From: Chlorobiota bacterium
GTDB taxonomy: Bacteria; Bacteroidota; Ignavibacteria; Kapaibacteriales; NICIL-2
Assembly (NCBI GenBank): GCA_026415505.1
Contig: JAOAGY010000039.1
Coordinates: 1-64,000, forward strand
DNA: 64,000 bases
Direction: 5' to 3'
The notes under the pieces: generated by a model
What the model saw: only the letters and a program-made list of their open reading frames with translations
Told to the model about the DNA's origin: nothing
Databases searched by the model: none
Part shown: positions 7,839 to 16,558 of the stretch, piece after piece
Numbering within the stretch: the stretch's first letter is position 1
Layout of the letters: each line of letters starts with the position of its first letter
Translations under genes and position numbers: made by a program

Positions 7839-9011
7839 CTATGATTGTGGCGACGACTCCAGGGAAGGACTCTTGACGAGTGCAACCGCCACTGCACACA
7901 CGACCGCCACGACTGCACCGACGATGAACACCGTACTCAACCCACCGATACGCCAGACGACACCGAACGCAATCGGACCGAGCGTTTGCCCCACCAATGC
8001 TGCCATCCGGTTCAACGAAAGAACAGTCGCCGAGCGCATTGCCGGCGCGAGTGCTGCAACCAACGCTTGCACGACAGGTTGATTGAATGCTTGCGCCAGA
8101 CCGAATACGACGGTCGGTACAAAGAGAAGCTCGTAGCTGGGCATCACGACAAACAGCACCAAAGCCAGTCCATAGAGGACGCACGCTGTCTGAAGCATGC
8201 GGACGAGCATGACCCGACGCGCCAATCGCCCCACAAAAAGCGCTCCGAGCGTCGTCGCGACCGACATTGTCCCGATCATCGTGCCGATACGCTGATAGAG
8301 ATTCGGTGCTGCTGGATCGAGCCTTGCGATGCGCTCTTGGAGATAGTTCAGAAACGGACCGAACAGCAGCGCATAGGTGACCGCACTCACCACAAGCAGC
8401 ACACCGAGTGAACGCCACCGCACAGAACCACCGACACTTGCTGCCTCGTGCGCTCGTGCCGAGGCTGGCGGTACAAAGACGACTATCGCCATTGCGACGA
8501 GAATCCCTGCCGCTGGCAGAACGAACGGCAACCGCCACTCGAACGCTGCCAGTTGTCCACTGACAACCGGGAGAATCGCCGTACCGACCGACAACACGCT
8601 ATGATTGAAACCGAGCAACCGAACTCGCTGTTGCCCCTCGAAAAAATCGCTGATGAGCGCGACATTGAGCGCGCCCAGCGATGCCGCGCCGATGCCTTGC
8701 ACGAGCCGAACCACAACCAGGTGCTCGAACGTCTGTGCGGCGAGCGCCGCCAGCCCACCAACAGCGAAAACCACCAGCGACAACACGACAACGGCTCGTC
8801 TGCCGAGACGATCGGCAACGTAACCGAGAAGCGGCGTCAGGACAAGTCCCGGCAGCGTGAAAACCGACAGCAGCACACCGGAAGCATCCGGACCGATACC
8901 GAAGATTCGCTGCACAGCAGCCAATGCCGGCGGCATCGTCGAGGTACCGACACCGACCATAACGGTCAGCGAAAAGATCGTCGCGATCAAGTACCGCTGT
9001 GCTGCTGTCAT
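7839..9011 (-). CDS. MFS permease
   Basis: 390 residues with about 12 hydrophobic segments. The loop between TM2 and TM3 holds the MFS signature GYVADRLGRRAVVV at about residues 63-76, and RLVQGIGAASLGALNV in TM4 looks like motif C of drug/proton antiporters, so a drug or small-molecule exporter is the best guess. The substrate cannot be read from the sequence. It is divergent from the aminotransferase gene, with only 42 bp between the two starts, and lies 71 bp upstream of the peroxiredoxin start on the same strand. Confidence 0.85.
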   Translation of the reverse strand: MTAAQRYLIATIFSLTVMVGVGTSTMPPALAAVQRIFGIGPDASGVLLSVFTLPGLVLTPLLGYVADRLGRRAVVVLSLVVFAVGGLAALAAQTFEHLVVVRLVQGIGAASLGALNVALISDFFEGQQRVRLLGFNHSVLSVGTAILPVVSGQLAAFEWRLPFVLPAAGILVAMAIVVFVPPASARAHEAASVGGSVRWRSLGVLLVVSAVTYALLFGPFLNYLQERIARLDPAAPNLYQRIGTMIGTMSVATTLGALFVGRLARRVMLVRMLQTACVLYGLALVLFVVMPSYELLFVPTVVFGLAQAFNQPVVQALVAALAPAMRSATVLSLNRMAALVGQTLGPIAFGVVWRIGGLSTVFIVGAVVAVVCAVAVALVKSPSLESSPQS

Positions 9012-9053
9012 CGAACCATGCTCCGATTTTCGCGTATCAGTTCACACTGGCAA

Positions 9054-10142
9054 ATGATGCCGCTCATGCCACAGCCCGTTCGATTGTTTACACCCGGACC
9101 GGTCGCGGTACACCCGGCAGTCCTCCGCGCCGCCGCGCAGCAGCCGTTGTCGCACCACCATCGTGCGTTCGAAGAACTCCTCGATCGTACCGAACACCGA
9201 TTGCAGAAGGTGTTTCAGACTGCGTCGCCTGTGGCGATCCTGACGTGCTCAGCCACAGGCGGGCATGAAGCGATAGCACGCATGCTGCACTCGCCGGGTT
9301 CGACAGCCGTCGTGTGCAGCAATGGACGCTTCAGCCGGCGGTGGGCATCCATGCTCGAACGATTGGGCGTCTGCGTCCGACTCGTCGAATCGGCATGGGG
9401 CGAAAATATCGCACTCGATCGGCTGGAAGCTGCTCTCCAGCATTCTCCACCACCGCGCACGGTATGGGTCGTGCACTGCGAGACTTCTACAGGAGTGTTG
9501 ATTCCGCTCGAACAGATCGCAGCGCTCGTGCGCGCGCGAGCGCCACAGACGCTCATCTGCGCCGATGTGGTCAGCTCGCTCGGCATCGAACCGTTCGACA
9601 TGGACGGCTGGCAGCTCGACGTTGCTATCGCATCCTCTCAGAAAGGTCTCGGAGGTTTGCCCGGTTTAGCACTGATCGCCATCGGCGAGCGCGCGCGCAG
9701 AGCGTTCGTTGCCGATCCGGCGACGTTGTACTTCGACGTCTCGGCAGCATTGGATGCACTCCGTCATCGCACGACGCCGTACACACCAGCGATGACACTG
9801 ATCGCAGCGCTCGATGCAGCATTGGAACAGATCGAACGCGAAGGACTGCCCGCACGCTGGGAACGCTACCGACGCGATGCTGCGTACATCAAGACTCAGC
9901 TCCGAACCGCTGGCTACGAGCTGTTCGGCGAAAGCACCTCCAATGCCGTCACCGTCGTGACAGTTCCGCCATCGGTACCAGACATCGTCGAGCTTCTCGA
10001 ATCGCGGTACGGCTTCATCGTTGCACGGGGACAAGAACACCTGCGCGATCGAGTTTTTCGTATCGGTCACTGTGGATGGTACCGCCGCAGCGACCTGGTG
10101 GCGCTCGCCGGTGCACTTACCGAACTGATGAGCACCGGATAA
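9054..10142 (+). CDS. Class V pyridoxal-phosphate aminotransferase (serine/alanine-glyoxylate type)
   Basis: 362 residues from the ATG at 9054; ATGs at 9057 and 9066 are equally possible. The opening RLFTPGPVAVHPAVL with HHHRAFEELL is typical of the alanine-glyoxylate / serine-pyruvate aminotransferase branch. The PLP lysine is in ASSQKGLGGLPGLALI and the cofactor aspartate in ICADVVSSLG. The C-terminal half ends in FRIGHCGW, a family signature. It probably transaminates small amino acids with glyoxylate or pyruvate in the cytosol, perhaps in serine or glycine metabolism. It lies directly before the flagellar cluster but has no known tie to it. Confidence 0.9.
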   Translation: MMPLMPQPVRLFTPGPVAVHPAVLRAAAQQPLSHHHRAFEELLDRTEHRLQKVFQTASPVAILTCSATGGHEAIARMLHSPGSTAVVCSNGRFSRRWASMLERLGVCVRLVESAWGENIALDRLEAALQHSPPPRTVWVVHCETSTGVLIPLEQIAALVRARAPQTLICADVVSSLGIEPFDMDGWQLDVAIASSQKGLGGLPGLALIAIGERARRAFVADPATLYFDVSAALDALRHRTTPYTPAMTLIAALDAALEQIEREGLPARWERYRRDAAYIKTQLRTAGYELFGESTSNAVTVVTVPPSVPDIVELLESRYGFIVARGQEHLRDRVFRIGHCGWYRRSDLVALAGALTELMSTG

Positions 10143-10143
10143 T

Positions 10144-10159
10144 TGGCGCATTTGTTGCG
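10144..10159 (+). promoter_or_regulatory. Candidate sigma-54 promoter upstream of fliJ
   Basis: TGGCGCATTTGTTGCG fits the sigma-54 pattern TGGC...TTGC with exact -24/-12 spacing. It lies in the 101-bp gap between the aminotransferase stop and the fliJ start. An exact sigma-28 -10 string, GCCGATAA, occurs 30 bp further on (10189-10196), but no TAAA stands 15 bp before it. Single-site evidence only. Confidence 0.35.
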
Positions 10160-10243
10160 GGGACAGTGCTCAGGTTTGCCGCTCTGTTGCCGATAACCGA
10201 TGGCAGCACGCGGTGTGTCGCTTCACTGTCGTCCGGATGCGTC

Positions 10244-10681
10244 ATGTCACGATTTCACTTTCGGCTGCAGACGTTGCTTTCGTATCGTCAGCACATCGTC
10301 GAACAAGCCGAGCACGCGCTGGCGCAGATGTTGGCAGAAGAACGGGCACTGGCTGAGCAGATCGAGTCGTGCCAACGCGAATTGGATCGTTGCAGCCAAA
10401 CACCGACGACCAGAACTGCAAGCGATCTCCAAACGCGCGATGCCTACCGCCGGCAGTTGCTCGACCGCATCGCAGTGTTACAACGGCAACTGGCGATCGT
10501 CCGCACTGAGTGCGAGCGAAGTCGCCAAAAGCTCGTCGAACACATGCAAGAACGCGATGTGGTCGAAAAGCTTCGCCAGCGCCACTTGGACGAATACCTC
10601 CTCGCCGAGCGACGCAACGAGCAACGGCAACTCGACGACATCGCTGCCAGAAGTAGCCACAAGCGCACATCCACGCTGTAA
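10244..10681 (+). CDS. fliJ: Flagellar export chaperone FliJ
   Basis: 145 residues, mostly one long coiled coil, as expected for FliJ (about 147). The start MSRFHFRLQTLLSYRQHIVEQAEHAL is the conserved FliJ N-terminal pattern (F-x-F-x-L-x-x-L-L-x-x-R). FliJ sits in the stator ring of the flagellar type III export ATPase FliI and couples it to FlhA. Here it opens the flagellar cluster; fliI, which normally precedes it, is absent from the window and replaced upstream by an aminotransferase gene, so the cluster appears split. The ATG is chosen because upstream frame lacks the family pattern. Confidence 0.85.
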   Translation: MSRFHFRLQTLLSYRQHIVEQAEHALAQMLAEERALAEQIESCQRELDRCSQTPTTRTASDLQTRDAYRRQLLDRIAVLQRQLAIVRTECERSRQKLVEHMQERDVVEKLRQRHLDEYLLAERRNEQRQLDDIAARSSHKRTSTL

Positions 10682-10730
10682 CGCGCACCGCGTGCGGAGC
10701 GCTTCTACAACCAGACAGCAATAGCCACCG

Positions 10731-11288
10731 ATGACACCCAAGCAACTCCTGGCACTGGTGCTGACAAGCACAATCACGTTCCTGGCGATCGTTGCTGGAG
10801 GAGGTTATCTCTACCTGACTCGTCCCGACCTGCTGGGATTCGTATCGCCGTTCCGAACCGATACAGTGGTTACTCCACCGGCAATGTGGGAACTCGAACT
10901 CGATCGGCTGCAGAAAGACAACAACCATTTGCGGCACACGATCGAGTCGTTACGCGATTCGCTCGCCAGACTGAAAGCACACAACGAGCAGATGAGCAAC
11001 GAGTGCAGCCGTCTCCAACAACAGTTGACACAAGCACAGTACACGATAAACGAACTGAACCGCTCGACTCAGAAGGACTCCCTGCGGCTAAAGAATTTGC
11101 AGATGATAGCCGAAATGTACGATCGAGCCGATCCGGCAGAAGTAGCGAAAATTCTCGCCGGCGCCGAGAATTCGTATGCGGCGGCAGTGTTGCGACTGAT
11201 GAAACGTAAGACTGCTGCTCGTGTGATCGAGCAATTGCCCAAAGACAAAGCATTGGCGATCTCGGTGGCGGCGCTCGATCAGCATTGA
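10731..11288 (+). CDS. MotE/YlxF-like flagellar protein
   Basis: 185 residues. An N-terminal membrane anchor (about residues 6-29) is followed by a coiled coil (50-115) and a short helical MgtE-N-like domain (DPAEVAKILAGAENSYAAAVLRLM... ARVIEQLPKDKA, about 132-180). This layout matches MotE/YlxF, a periplasmic protein placed between fliJ and fliK in many flagellar operons and known in other bacteria to stabilise MotC or stator units. Position between fliJ and fliK supports this. Its stop overlaps the likely TTG start of fliK (TTGA), which suggests translational coupling. Confidence 0.75.
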   Translation: MTPKQLLALVLTSTITFLAIVAGGGYLYLTRPDLLGFVSPFRTDTVVTPPAMWELELDRLQKDNNHLRHTIESLRDSLARLKAHNEQMSNECSRLQQQLTQAQYTINELNRSTQKDSLRLKNLQMIAEMYDRADPAEVAKILAGAENSYAAAVLRLMKRKTAARVIEQLPKDKALAISVAALDQH

Positions 11289-12679
11289 ACCGAGGACTGC
11301 TGTTGTACGCTTGCAGGACGCACGACGTGAATGCTCTCCCGACAATCGCCCCGCAGCTTCCGACGACCGACATGCCCGGCATTGCCGGTTCCCCTCTTCG
11401 ATCCGCACTGCTCGGTTGCTCGATCGAAAACATGTTTGCCGCCCTGCTGGGCGCCGTCGAAAACACCGAATCGGCGGGTGCAGCGATCGTGCCAAAGTCG
11501 GGACCGCACCTCGCTGACGCTGAACCGCGTGATCGTACAGATGCATTGGATACGACCGCTCTGCTGATGCCTGAACTGCAGCCCGATCGAATTCTCCTAC
11601 TGGACCCGACGATTCTACTCGGTCCCGGTGCTTCGGCATACACGGGCGAGACACCGGTCGAGCCGTACTCATGTTCGCCGTGCGACAGCCGGCTACCGAT
11701 GCCCCTCGTGGCTGCATCCCGGCTCCGTCTGGCGATCGAAGAAGCGCTGCCTGGAACTGTCGTCGGCGTCGAGATCGAAAACACCCGCAGCGGCAATGAA
11801 GCGTTTCGACTCCAGGTGTCACTGGCTCCCGGAGGAGTTGGTAGCCTCGACGAATCGAGCTGGCTCGGACATCATACGCAGAGGATACACACACCGGCAC
11901 CGCTCGGCACTGCGGTACACCTTGCGCCGGCAGCACGCGTCACTGCTGAAATGAAACAAATTCGGACACAGTCAGCAGCAGAGCCCATTGGCATCACTGA
12001 TTCAGCCGCTACTTCCGACGAAGCGAGCATAGCCAGTACCACAGTAACTCCCTCCCGTCCGGTGTCGAGTAGCTCCTCGCCTTTCCACAAGCTCGGACAG
12101 GAGCAAACCGATGGCGATGCTCCGGATTCGTCACCGCACACTTTCGAATCGGCAGAGCTCGTTCGGTCGTTGCCTCATGTGTCATCGCCCGAGTCTCCGA
12201 CACAGCGAGCCGAGGGTTTTCCTTCTGGCGTCGCACCACACAAAATGCCGACCACCGACGGGCTGGGCGCGGTTTTGCGTGCAACGATCAGCACGATGTA
12301 CACGCACGGCGGCACTACAACTCGTCTGGTGCTCCATCCAGAATCGCTTGGCACGGTAGTTGTACACCTTTCGACCAGTGCCAGCGGTACAGCAGTCCAG
12401 ATCGTGGTGTCGTCGGCTGAAACACTCAAGCTCATCGAGCACACGATCGATGCACTGCATGCAGAACTGCGATCGGCAGGAGTACCGGCAGAAGCAATTG
12501 CTCTCCGGTTGCAGGATACATCACCACTCGACCGGCACTCGATGAATCTGCCAGCAGTCGCACCGATTGTGCAACCGATCGGCGACGACCGAAGCGATCA
12601 TCGTCGGCAACGGCAACGACACGACAAGCGCCGTCGGACCGAACACAACGAGCACACGCACTTTGAACATTTCATGTAG
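11285..12679 (+). CDS. fliK: Flagellar hook-length control protein FliK
   Basis: 464 residues from a TTG that overlaps the preceding stop as TTGA; a GTG at 11327 or ATG at 11372 are alternatives. The long middle part is low-complexity (rich in Ser, Thr, Pro), as in other FliK rulers. The C-terminal Flg_hook domain is recognisable: LVLHPESLGTVVVHL, VVSSAETLKLIEHTIDALHAEL, AIALRLQ. FliK is secreted during hook growth and switches export specificity from hook to filament proteins when the hook reaches full length. The tail after the domain is rich in His, Arg and Asp. Next gene flgD is 8 bp downstream after a strong AGGAGG. Confidence 0.8.
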   Translation: MNRGLLLYACRTHDVNALPTIAPQLPTTDMPGIAGSPLRSALLGCSIENMFAALLGAVENTESAGAAIVPKSGPHLADAEPRDRTDALDTTALLMPELQPDRILLLDPTILLGPGASAYTGETPVEPYSCSPCDSRLPMPLVAASRLRLAIEEALPGTVVGVEIENTRSGNEAFRLQVSLAPGGVGSLDESSWLGHHTQRIHTPAPLGTAVHLAPAARVTAEMKQIRTQSAAEPIGITDSAATSDEASIASTTVTPSRPVSSSSSPFHKLGQEQTDGDAPDSSPHTFESAELVRSLPHVSSPESPTQRAEGFPSGVAPHKMPTTDGLGAVLRATISTMYTHGGTTTRLVLHPESLGTVVVHLSTSASGTAVQIVVSSAETLKLIEHTIDALHAELRSAGVPAEAIALRLQDTSPLDRHSMNLPAVAPIVQPIGDDRSDHRRQRQRHDKRRRTEHNEHTHFEHFM

Positions 12680-12687
12680 GAGGCACC

Positions 12688-13392
12688 ATGCCAGGGACGG
12701 TCAGCACAGTCACGCAGCAACTCTTCGATCAGCTTGCCCCGCAGGCATCGTCGAAAGAGCCGACCAAACAGCTCGGTAAAGAGGATTTCCTCAAACTCCT
12801 GACATTGCAGCTTCGGTCGCAGAACCCGCTCAACCCAGCATCGAACCAGGAGATGGCAGCCCAGTTGGCGCAGTTCTCGGCGCTCGAGCAGATGCAGAAC
12901 ATCAGCGCTACACTCGAACAACTGCTCCAGAGCAACGCTTCGCTGGCGTTGAGCATCGCGCAGTACTCCGCACCAGCGCTCATCGGGCGGACAGCCACCG
13001 CAAGCGTAACCGATTCCAGCGGTGCGCGCGTGAGCTTCGATGGCAGCGTTCCTGTTCAACTCGGCTACGAGCTTGGAAGCACCGCAGCGAATGCAACGAT
13101 CGAGATTCGTTCATCCACTGGTGCGATCGTGCGAACGATCACTGTCCCCGCTTCCCAGTTGCAACAAGGTTCGCATACGATCGAGTGGGATGGACGCGAC
13201 GATCGTGGCAATGCGCTCCCGAGCGGAACGTATTCGTACGTCGTCCGTGCGACCGACGCCGACGGCAAAGCGCTCGCCGCATCGCCGTTGATAAGCGGAC
13301 GTATCACGGGCATTCGGTACACCAGCCAAGGACTGGTCGTCCTTCTCGGCTCGATCGAAGTGCCTATCGCAAACATCGTCGAGCTGAGCTGA
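12688..13392 (+). CDS. flgD: Flagellar hook assembly scaffold FlgD
   Basis: 234 residues, typical length. The N-terminal signature KEDFLKLLTLQLRSQNPLNP followed by MAAQLAQFSALEQM is diagnostic of FlgD. The C-terminal half holds the FlgD Ig-like/TUDOR region (HTIEWDGRDDRGNALPSGTYSYVV). FlgD caps the growing hook at the cell surface and helps insert FlgE subunits. An AGGAGG ribosome binding site stands 5-6 bp before the ATG. The order fliK-flgD-TIGR02530-flgE matches Firmicutes and spirochaetes more than enterobacteria. Confidence 0.97.
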   Translation: MPGTVSTVTQQLFDQLAPQASSKEPTKQLGKEDFLKLLTLQLRSQNPLNPASNQEMAAQLAQFSALEQMQNISATLEQLLQSNASLALSIAQYSAPALIGRTATASVTDSSGARVSFDGSVPVQLGYELGSTAANATIEIRSSTGAIVRTITVPASQLQQGSHTIEWDGRDDRGNALPSGTYSYVVRATDADGKALAASPLISGRITGIRYTSQGLVVLLGSIEVPIANIVELS

Positions 13393-13488
13393 TGCCGAGC
13401 TCATCGCACGTCGAAGCTCAAGTTTTCGTCGCCTGCGACGATATGTTTTGTCAGAACGTCGAACACCGTCGTATCGTCGCAGACCGCG

Positions 13489-13851
13489 ATGCAGATCGCA
13501 GAGCTACAACCACTCGCTGTACCCTTCGCACCGCTGCCGCTACCGCAGCCGGAGGCGGCAACGACAAGCGACTCGTTCGATGCTATTCTGCAGAGCGAGC
13601 AGCTCCGCTTTTCCGGTCACGCCCAAGCGCGGCTAACCAGTCGCGGGGTGAAGTTGTCCAGCGACGACATCGCTCGGCTGGAAGAGGCTGTTGCCAAAGC
13701 CGAGCGCAAGGGCGCACGCGATGCGCTCGTGATGCTGCGCGATATGGTGTTCATCGTCAGCATCAAAAATCGAACGGTGATCACGGCGCTCAAAGCCGAC
13801 CAGGCACACGAGAACGTGTTCACCAATATTGACGCGGCAGTTTTGGTGTAA
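13489..13851 (+). CDS. Flagellar operon protein, TIGR02530 family
   Basis: 120 residues. After a variable, proline-rich N-terminus, residues 40-120 match the TIGR02530 family (FSGHAQARLTSRGVKLSSDD, AVAKAERKGARDALVM, FIVSIKNRTVITAL, FTNIDAAVLV), which is nearly always found between flgD and flgE as here. The precise function is not established; it is thought to aid hook assembly. It contains no membrane segment and should be cytosolic. The 96-bp gap before it contains only overlapping out-of-frame ORFs. Confidence 0.88.
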   Translation: MQIAELQPLAVPFAPLPLPQPEAATTSDSFDAILQSEQLRFSGHAQARLTSRGVKLSSDDIARLEEAVAKAERKGARDALVMLRDMVFIVSIKNRTVITALKADQAHENVFTNIDAAVLV

Positions 13852-14002
13852 GCAGGAACACATACCGGGTTGGACCGTGCTCGAACAGCACGGAGACCCA
13901 CCACCAGCGCATCCGACCGACTGACGATGCGCAACCGCCACCGAGTCTTCCTGCCGACACCCGCCGCACGTTCGGTACACTCATTTTTCGGAGGATGAAT
14001 CT

Positions 14003-15313
14003 ATGGCTCTACTTCGGAGCTTGACCAGCGGTGTCAGCTCGCTGCGAGCGCACCAGCAGCGAATGGATATAATCTCGAACAACATTGCCAATGTCAACAC
14101 GATCGGTTTCAAAGCCAGCGAAGCGATTTTCGCCGAACAATTGGCGCAGACGCTGGCACCGGCGAGCGCACCGTCGAGTGTTTTCGGCGGACGTAATCCA
14201 GAACAGATCGGGCTTGGCGTACAGATTGGCGCTGTCCGCACTCTGCTGGCACAGGGCGCTCTCCGCACGACCAATCGCCCGCTCGATGTTGCACTCAACG
14301 GCGACGGATTTTTCATCTACCGCCTCAATGGTGCCGACTACTACTCGCGTGCCGGTGCGCTCAGCCTCGACCGCGACGGCAACATCGTCGATAGCACAAC
14401 AGGGGCAATCGTCCAGGGCTACAACGTGGTGCGCGACGCCAATGGACGCCCCCTCAAAGGTGCCAACGGCACAAATGTTCTTTCGCGCCAGCTCTCCGGT
14501 TTGCGCATCGATCCCGGTATTCGGTCGGCACCGCGACAAACTGAAAACGTGATGCTCGGCGGCAATCTGAGCGCCACGCTCGCCAACGGCGAAACGGTCC
14601 AAGCATCGGCAACGATATACGACAACGTCGGCAATGCGCACATTTTGCAATTGACGTTCACGAAGACCGCAACGGCAGGCGAGTTCACGCTCAGCGCCAC
14701 GCTCGACGGCAACGCGCTGACGCTACCGACAACGACTGTCCAATTCAATCCCGACGGCTCGCTCAATTCCCCGCTCGATTTGACGATCGCCGGTGCGGAT
14801 CTCAATACCGCGCTCGGTACGACCGGTTTGCCGTTCGACGACACCAAGTCGCTCGTGCTCACACTGGCGAAAGCTGGCGATCTGCTATCGGGTGTGACGC
14901 AATTTGCTTCAGCCAGCACCCTCACTGCAGTTCAGCAAGACGGATTCCCGCCGGGCGATTTGCAGAATTTGAGCGTCGATAGCACCGGCAAGATCATTGG
15001 CTTGTTCACCAATGGGCAGTCTGAAGTACTCGGTCAACTCGCGGTCGCTCGCTTTGCCAATGCCGGCGGACTCAGCCGCGACGGCAACGGCATGTTCACC
15101 GTCTCGCCCAACAGCGGACTGCCGATCATTGGCACAGCAGTTGAGATATTCCAGTCGACCTCGGTCGTCGGCGGGGCGCTCGAAGAGTCGAACGTCGATT
15201 TGACCGAGCAATTCGCCGACTTGATTTCGACGCAACGTGCATTCGAAGCAGCAGCACGAACGATCACCGTCAGCGATCAAATGCTGCAGGAAGTCAACAA
15301 CCTCAAGCGCTAA
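14003..15313 (+). CDS. flgE: Flagellar hook protein FlgE
   Basis: 436 residues, a normal length. The N-terminal rod/hook motif LRAHQQRMDIISNNIANVNTIGFK and C-terminal LTEQFADLISTQRAFEAAARTI are the two halves of the D0 coiled coil shared by axial flagellar proteins. The centre has the FlgE-specific RPLDVALNGDGFFIY and the D2 insertion. It polymerises into the extracellular hook. A GGAGG lies 8 bp before the ATG. It is the last flagellar gene in the window and is followed by a hairpin terminator. Confidence 0.97.
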   Translation: MALLRSLTSGVSSLRAHQQRMDIISNNIANVNTIGFKASEAIFAEQLAQTLAPASAPSSVFGGRNPEQIGLGVQIGAVRTLLAQGALRTTNRPLDVALNGDGFFIYRLNGADYYSRAGALSLDRDGNIVDSTTGAIVQGYNVVRDANGRPLKGANGTNVLSRQLSGLRIDPGIRSAPRQTENVMLGGNLSATLANGETVQASATIYDNVGNAHILQLTFTKTATAGEFTLSATLDGNALTLPTTTVQFNPDGSLNSPLDLTIAGADLNTALGTTGLPFDDTKSLVLTLAKAGDLLSGVTQFASASTLTAVQQDGFPPGDLQNLSVDSTGKIIGLFTNGQSEVLGQLAVARFANAGGLSRDGNGMFTVSPNSGLPIIGTAVEIFQSTSVVGGALEESNVDLTEQFADLISTQRAFEAAARTITVSDQMLQEVNNLKR

Positions 15314-15414
15314 TGCGACATCACGGATGATGCCGGCGTTTCGAACGGGCACGGACGCTGAAACGAAACGCCGCCGGTAGACAACGGATTGCCAGCACGA
15401 AGCGCTACCACGGG

Positions 15415-15477
15415 TCTGCTACTCAGGAGCTTTCGCGATCACGGACGATGCGGGGCTTGGATGAGTAGCAGATTTTT
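15415..15477 (+). terminator. Terminator-like hairpin after flgE
   Basis: An 11-bp perfect inverted repeat, TCTGCTACTCA (15415-15425) and TGAGTAGCAGA (15462-15472), is followed by TTTTT. The spacer is 36 bases, long for an intrinsic terminator. It overlaps the stop codon of the convergent DksA-like gene by a base. Confidence 0.55.
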
Positions 15478-16442
15478 CATTCGTTGCCGAGATCGGGACC
15501 GACGCGATCGATGCCGTCTTCGGGACACTTGCCCCGCAGTTTCCACGACGCCGACAGTGTCGTGATCGGCACGGCGCGGAGTCGCTCTTTCGCAATCAAG
15601 ATGCCGCACATCCGGCAGATGCCGTAGGTTTTGTCTTCGATGCGCTTGAGCGCTTCGTCGAGCTTGCGAAGGTAGTCGGTCATGCGTTGGATTTGCGCGT
15701 AGGTTTTCTCCCGCTCGTAGGCTTCCGAGCCTTGCTCTGCCATGTGCATCGAGTAGATGCCGGTTTCTTCGGAGGTTTCGTAGTTGGTCAAATCTTCCAA
15801 CCGCTCGCGGAGCATGCGAAGCTCGTCGAGCGTCTTTTGACGTTCCGCTTCGATGATCTGGCGGAACTCTTCGAGTTCTTCGTCGGAGTAGCGAACCGCT
15901 GGCTTCGGAGAAGGTGCTGCCGCCGTGGCTCGTGGCGATTGCGGCGGAGCACTCGGTGTGGGAGTCGCTGCGGTGCGTCGTTTGGTGGTTTTCGTCGAGG
16001 AAGATTTCATCGCTGCTTTCGTCGTTGCTTTTGCGGTAGTTTCTGCTTGCTTGCGTGCAGCGGTTTTCGTGGTTGCTTTCGTTGTCGCTGCTTTTTTGCT
16101 TGCGGCTTTTTTCGTCGTCGCGGTGGATTTCTTTGCCGTCGCAGTTGCCTTGCGCGTGGTCGTCTTGGCTGCCTTGGTCGCCGTCGATTTTTTCGCTACG
16201 GATTTGGCTGCCGTTCGGCGCGTGGTCGCAGCGGTGGTCTTGGCTGCGGTCGCTCGTTTGGCTTTCGTTGCGGTCGAGCGCGTGGTTTTTGCTGCAGCGG
16301 CACTTTTCTTTGCTGCTTTTTTGCTGCCGGACGCTGCTTTTTTCGCGCTGGATTTTTTTGTCGTTGTGGCTTTGGATGCCGATGCAGTTTTCCGCACCGC
16401 TCGTGCGGTGCTGCTGCGCGATGCCGATTTCCGCGTTGCCAT
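15477..16442 (-). CDS. Histone-H1-like Lys/Ala-rich tail fused to a DksA/TraR-like domain
   Basis: 321 residues. Residues 1-185 are almost only Lys, Ala, Thr, Ser and Arg, with many KKAA, TTKK and AAKK repeats as in bacterial H1-like proteins, so this half should bind DNA without sequence preference. Residues 190-321 resemble DksA/TraR: a coiled coil (EELEEFRQIIEAERQKTLDEL, then LRKLDEALKRIEDKTYGIC) and a zinc-finger start CRMC (276, 279) with RLRAVP. The second metal pair, normally TLCxxC, reads TLSASW, so Ser297 and Trp300 replace cysteines; one Cys remains at 306. Whether it acts on RNA polymerase is unknown; the acidic tip of DksA is not obvious. Confidence 0.85.
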   Translation of the reverse strand: MATRKSASRSSTARAVRKTASASKATTTKKSSAKKAASGSKKAAKKSAAAAKTTRSTATKAKRATAAKTTAATTRRTAAKSVAKKSTATKAAKTTTRKATATAKKSTATTKKAASKKAATTKATTKTAARKQAETTAKATTKAAMKSSSTKTTKRRTAATPTPSAPPQSPRATAAAPSPKPAVRYSDEELEEFRQIIEAERQKTLDELRMLRERLEDLTNYETSEETGIYSMHMAEQGSEAYEREKTYAQIQRMTDYLRKLDEALKRIEDKTYGICRMCGILIAKERLRAVPITTLSASWKLRGKCPEDGIDRVGPDLGNE

Positions 16443-16558
16443 AGGTCACCGTCGAGATATGTTCGACTTGCATGCCGCCGCTTTCATAGCGACGGCTCGA
16501 GGGCAGCGATAATAACACATCGGATGCCTACTTTGCAAACAGTTTTTTCGGCGCCGCT

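Noticed and set aside
8448-9053. N-terminal extension of the aminotransferase
   Set aside because: It is antisense to the MFS permease and unlike any aminotransferase.
13185-13832. Plus-strand 215-aa ORF spanning flgD end and the TIGR02530 gene
   Set aside because: Runs across two real genes in another frame and lacks hydrophobic core periodicity.
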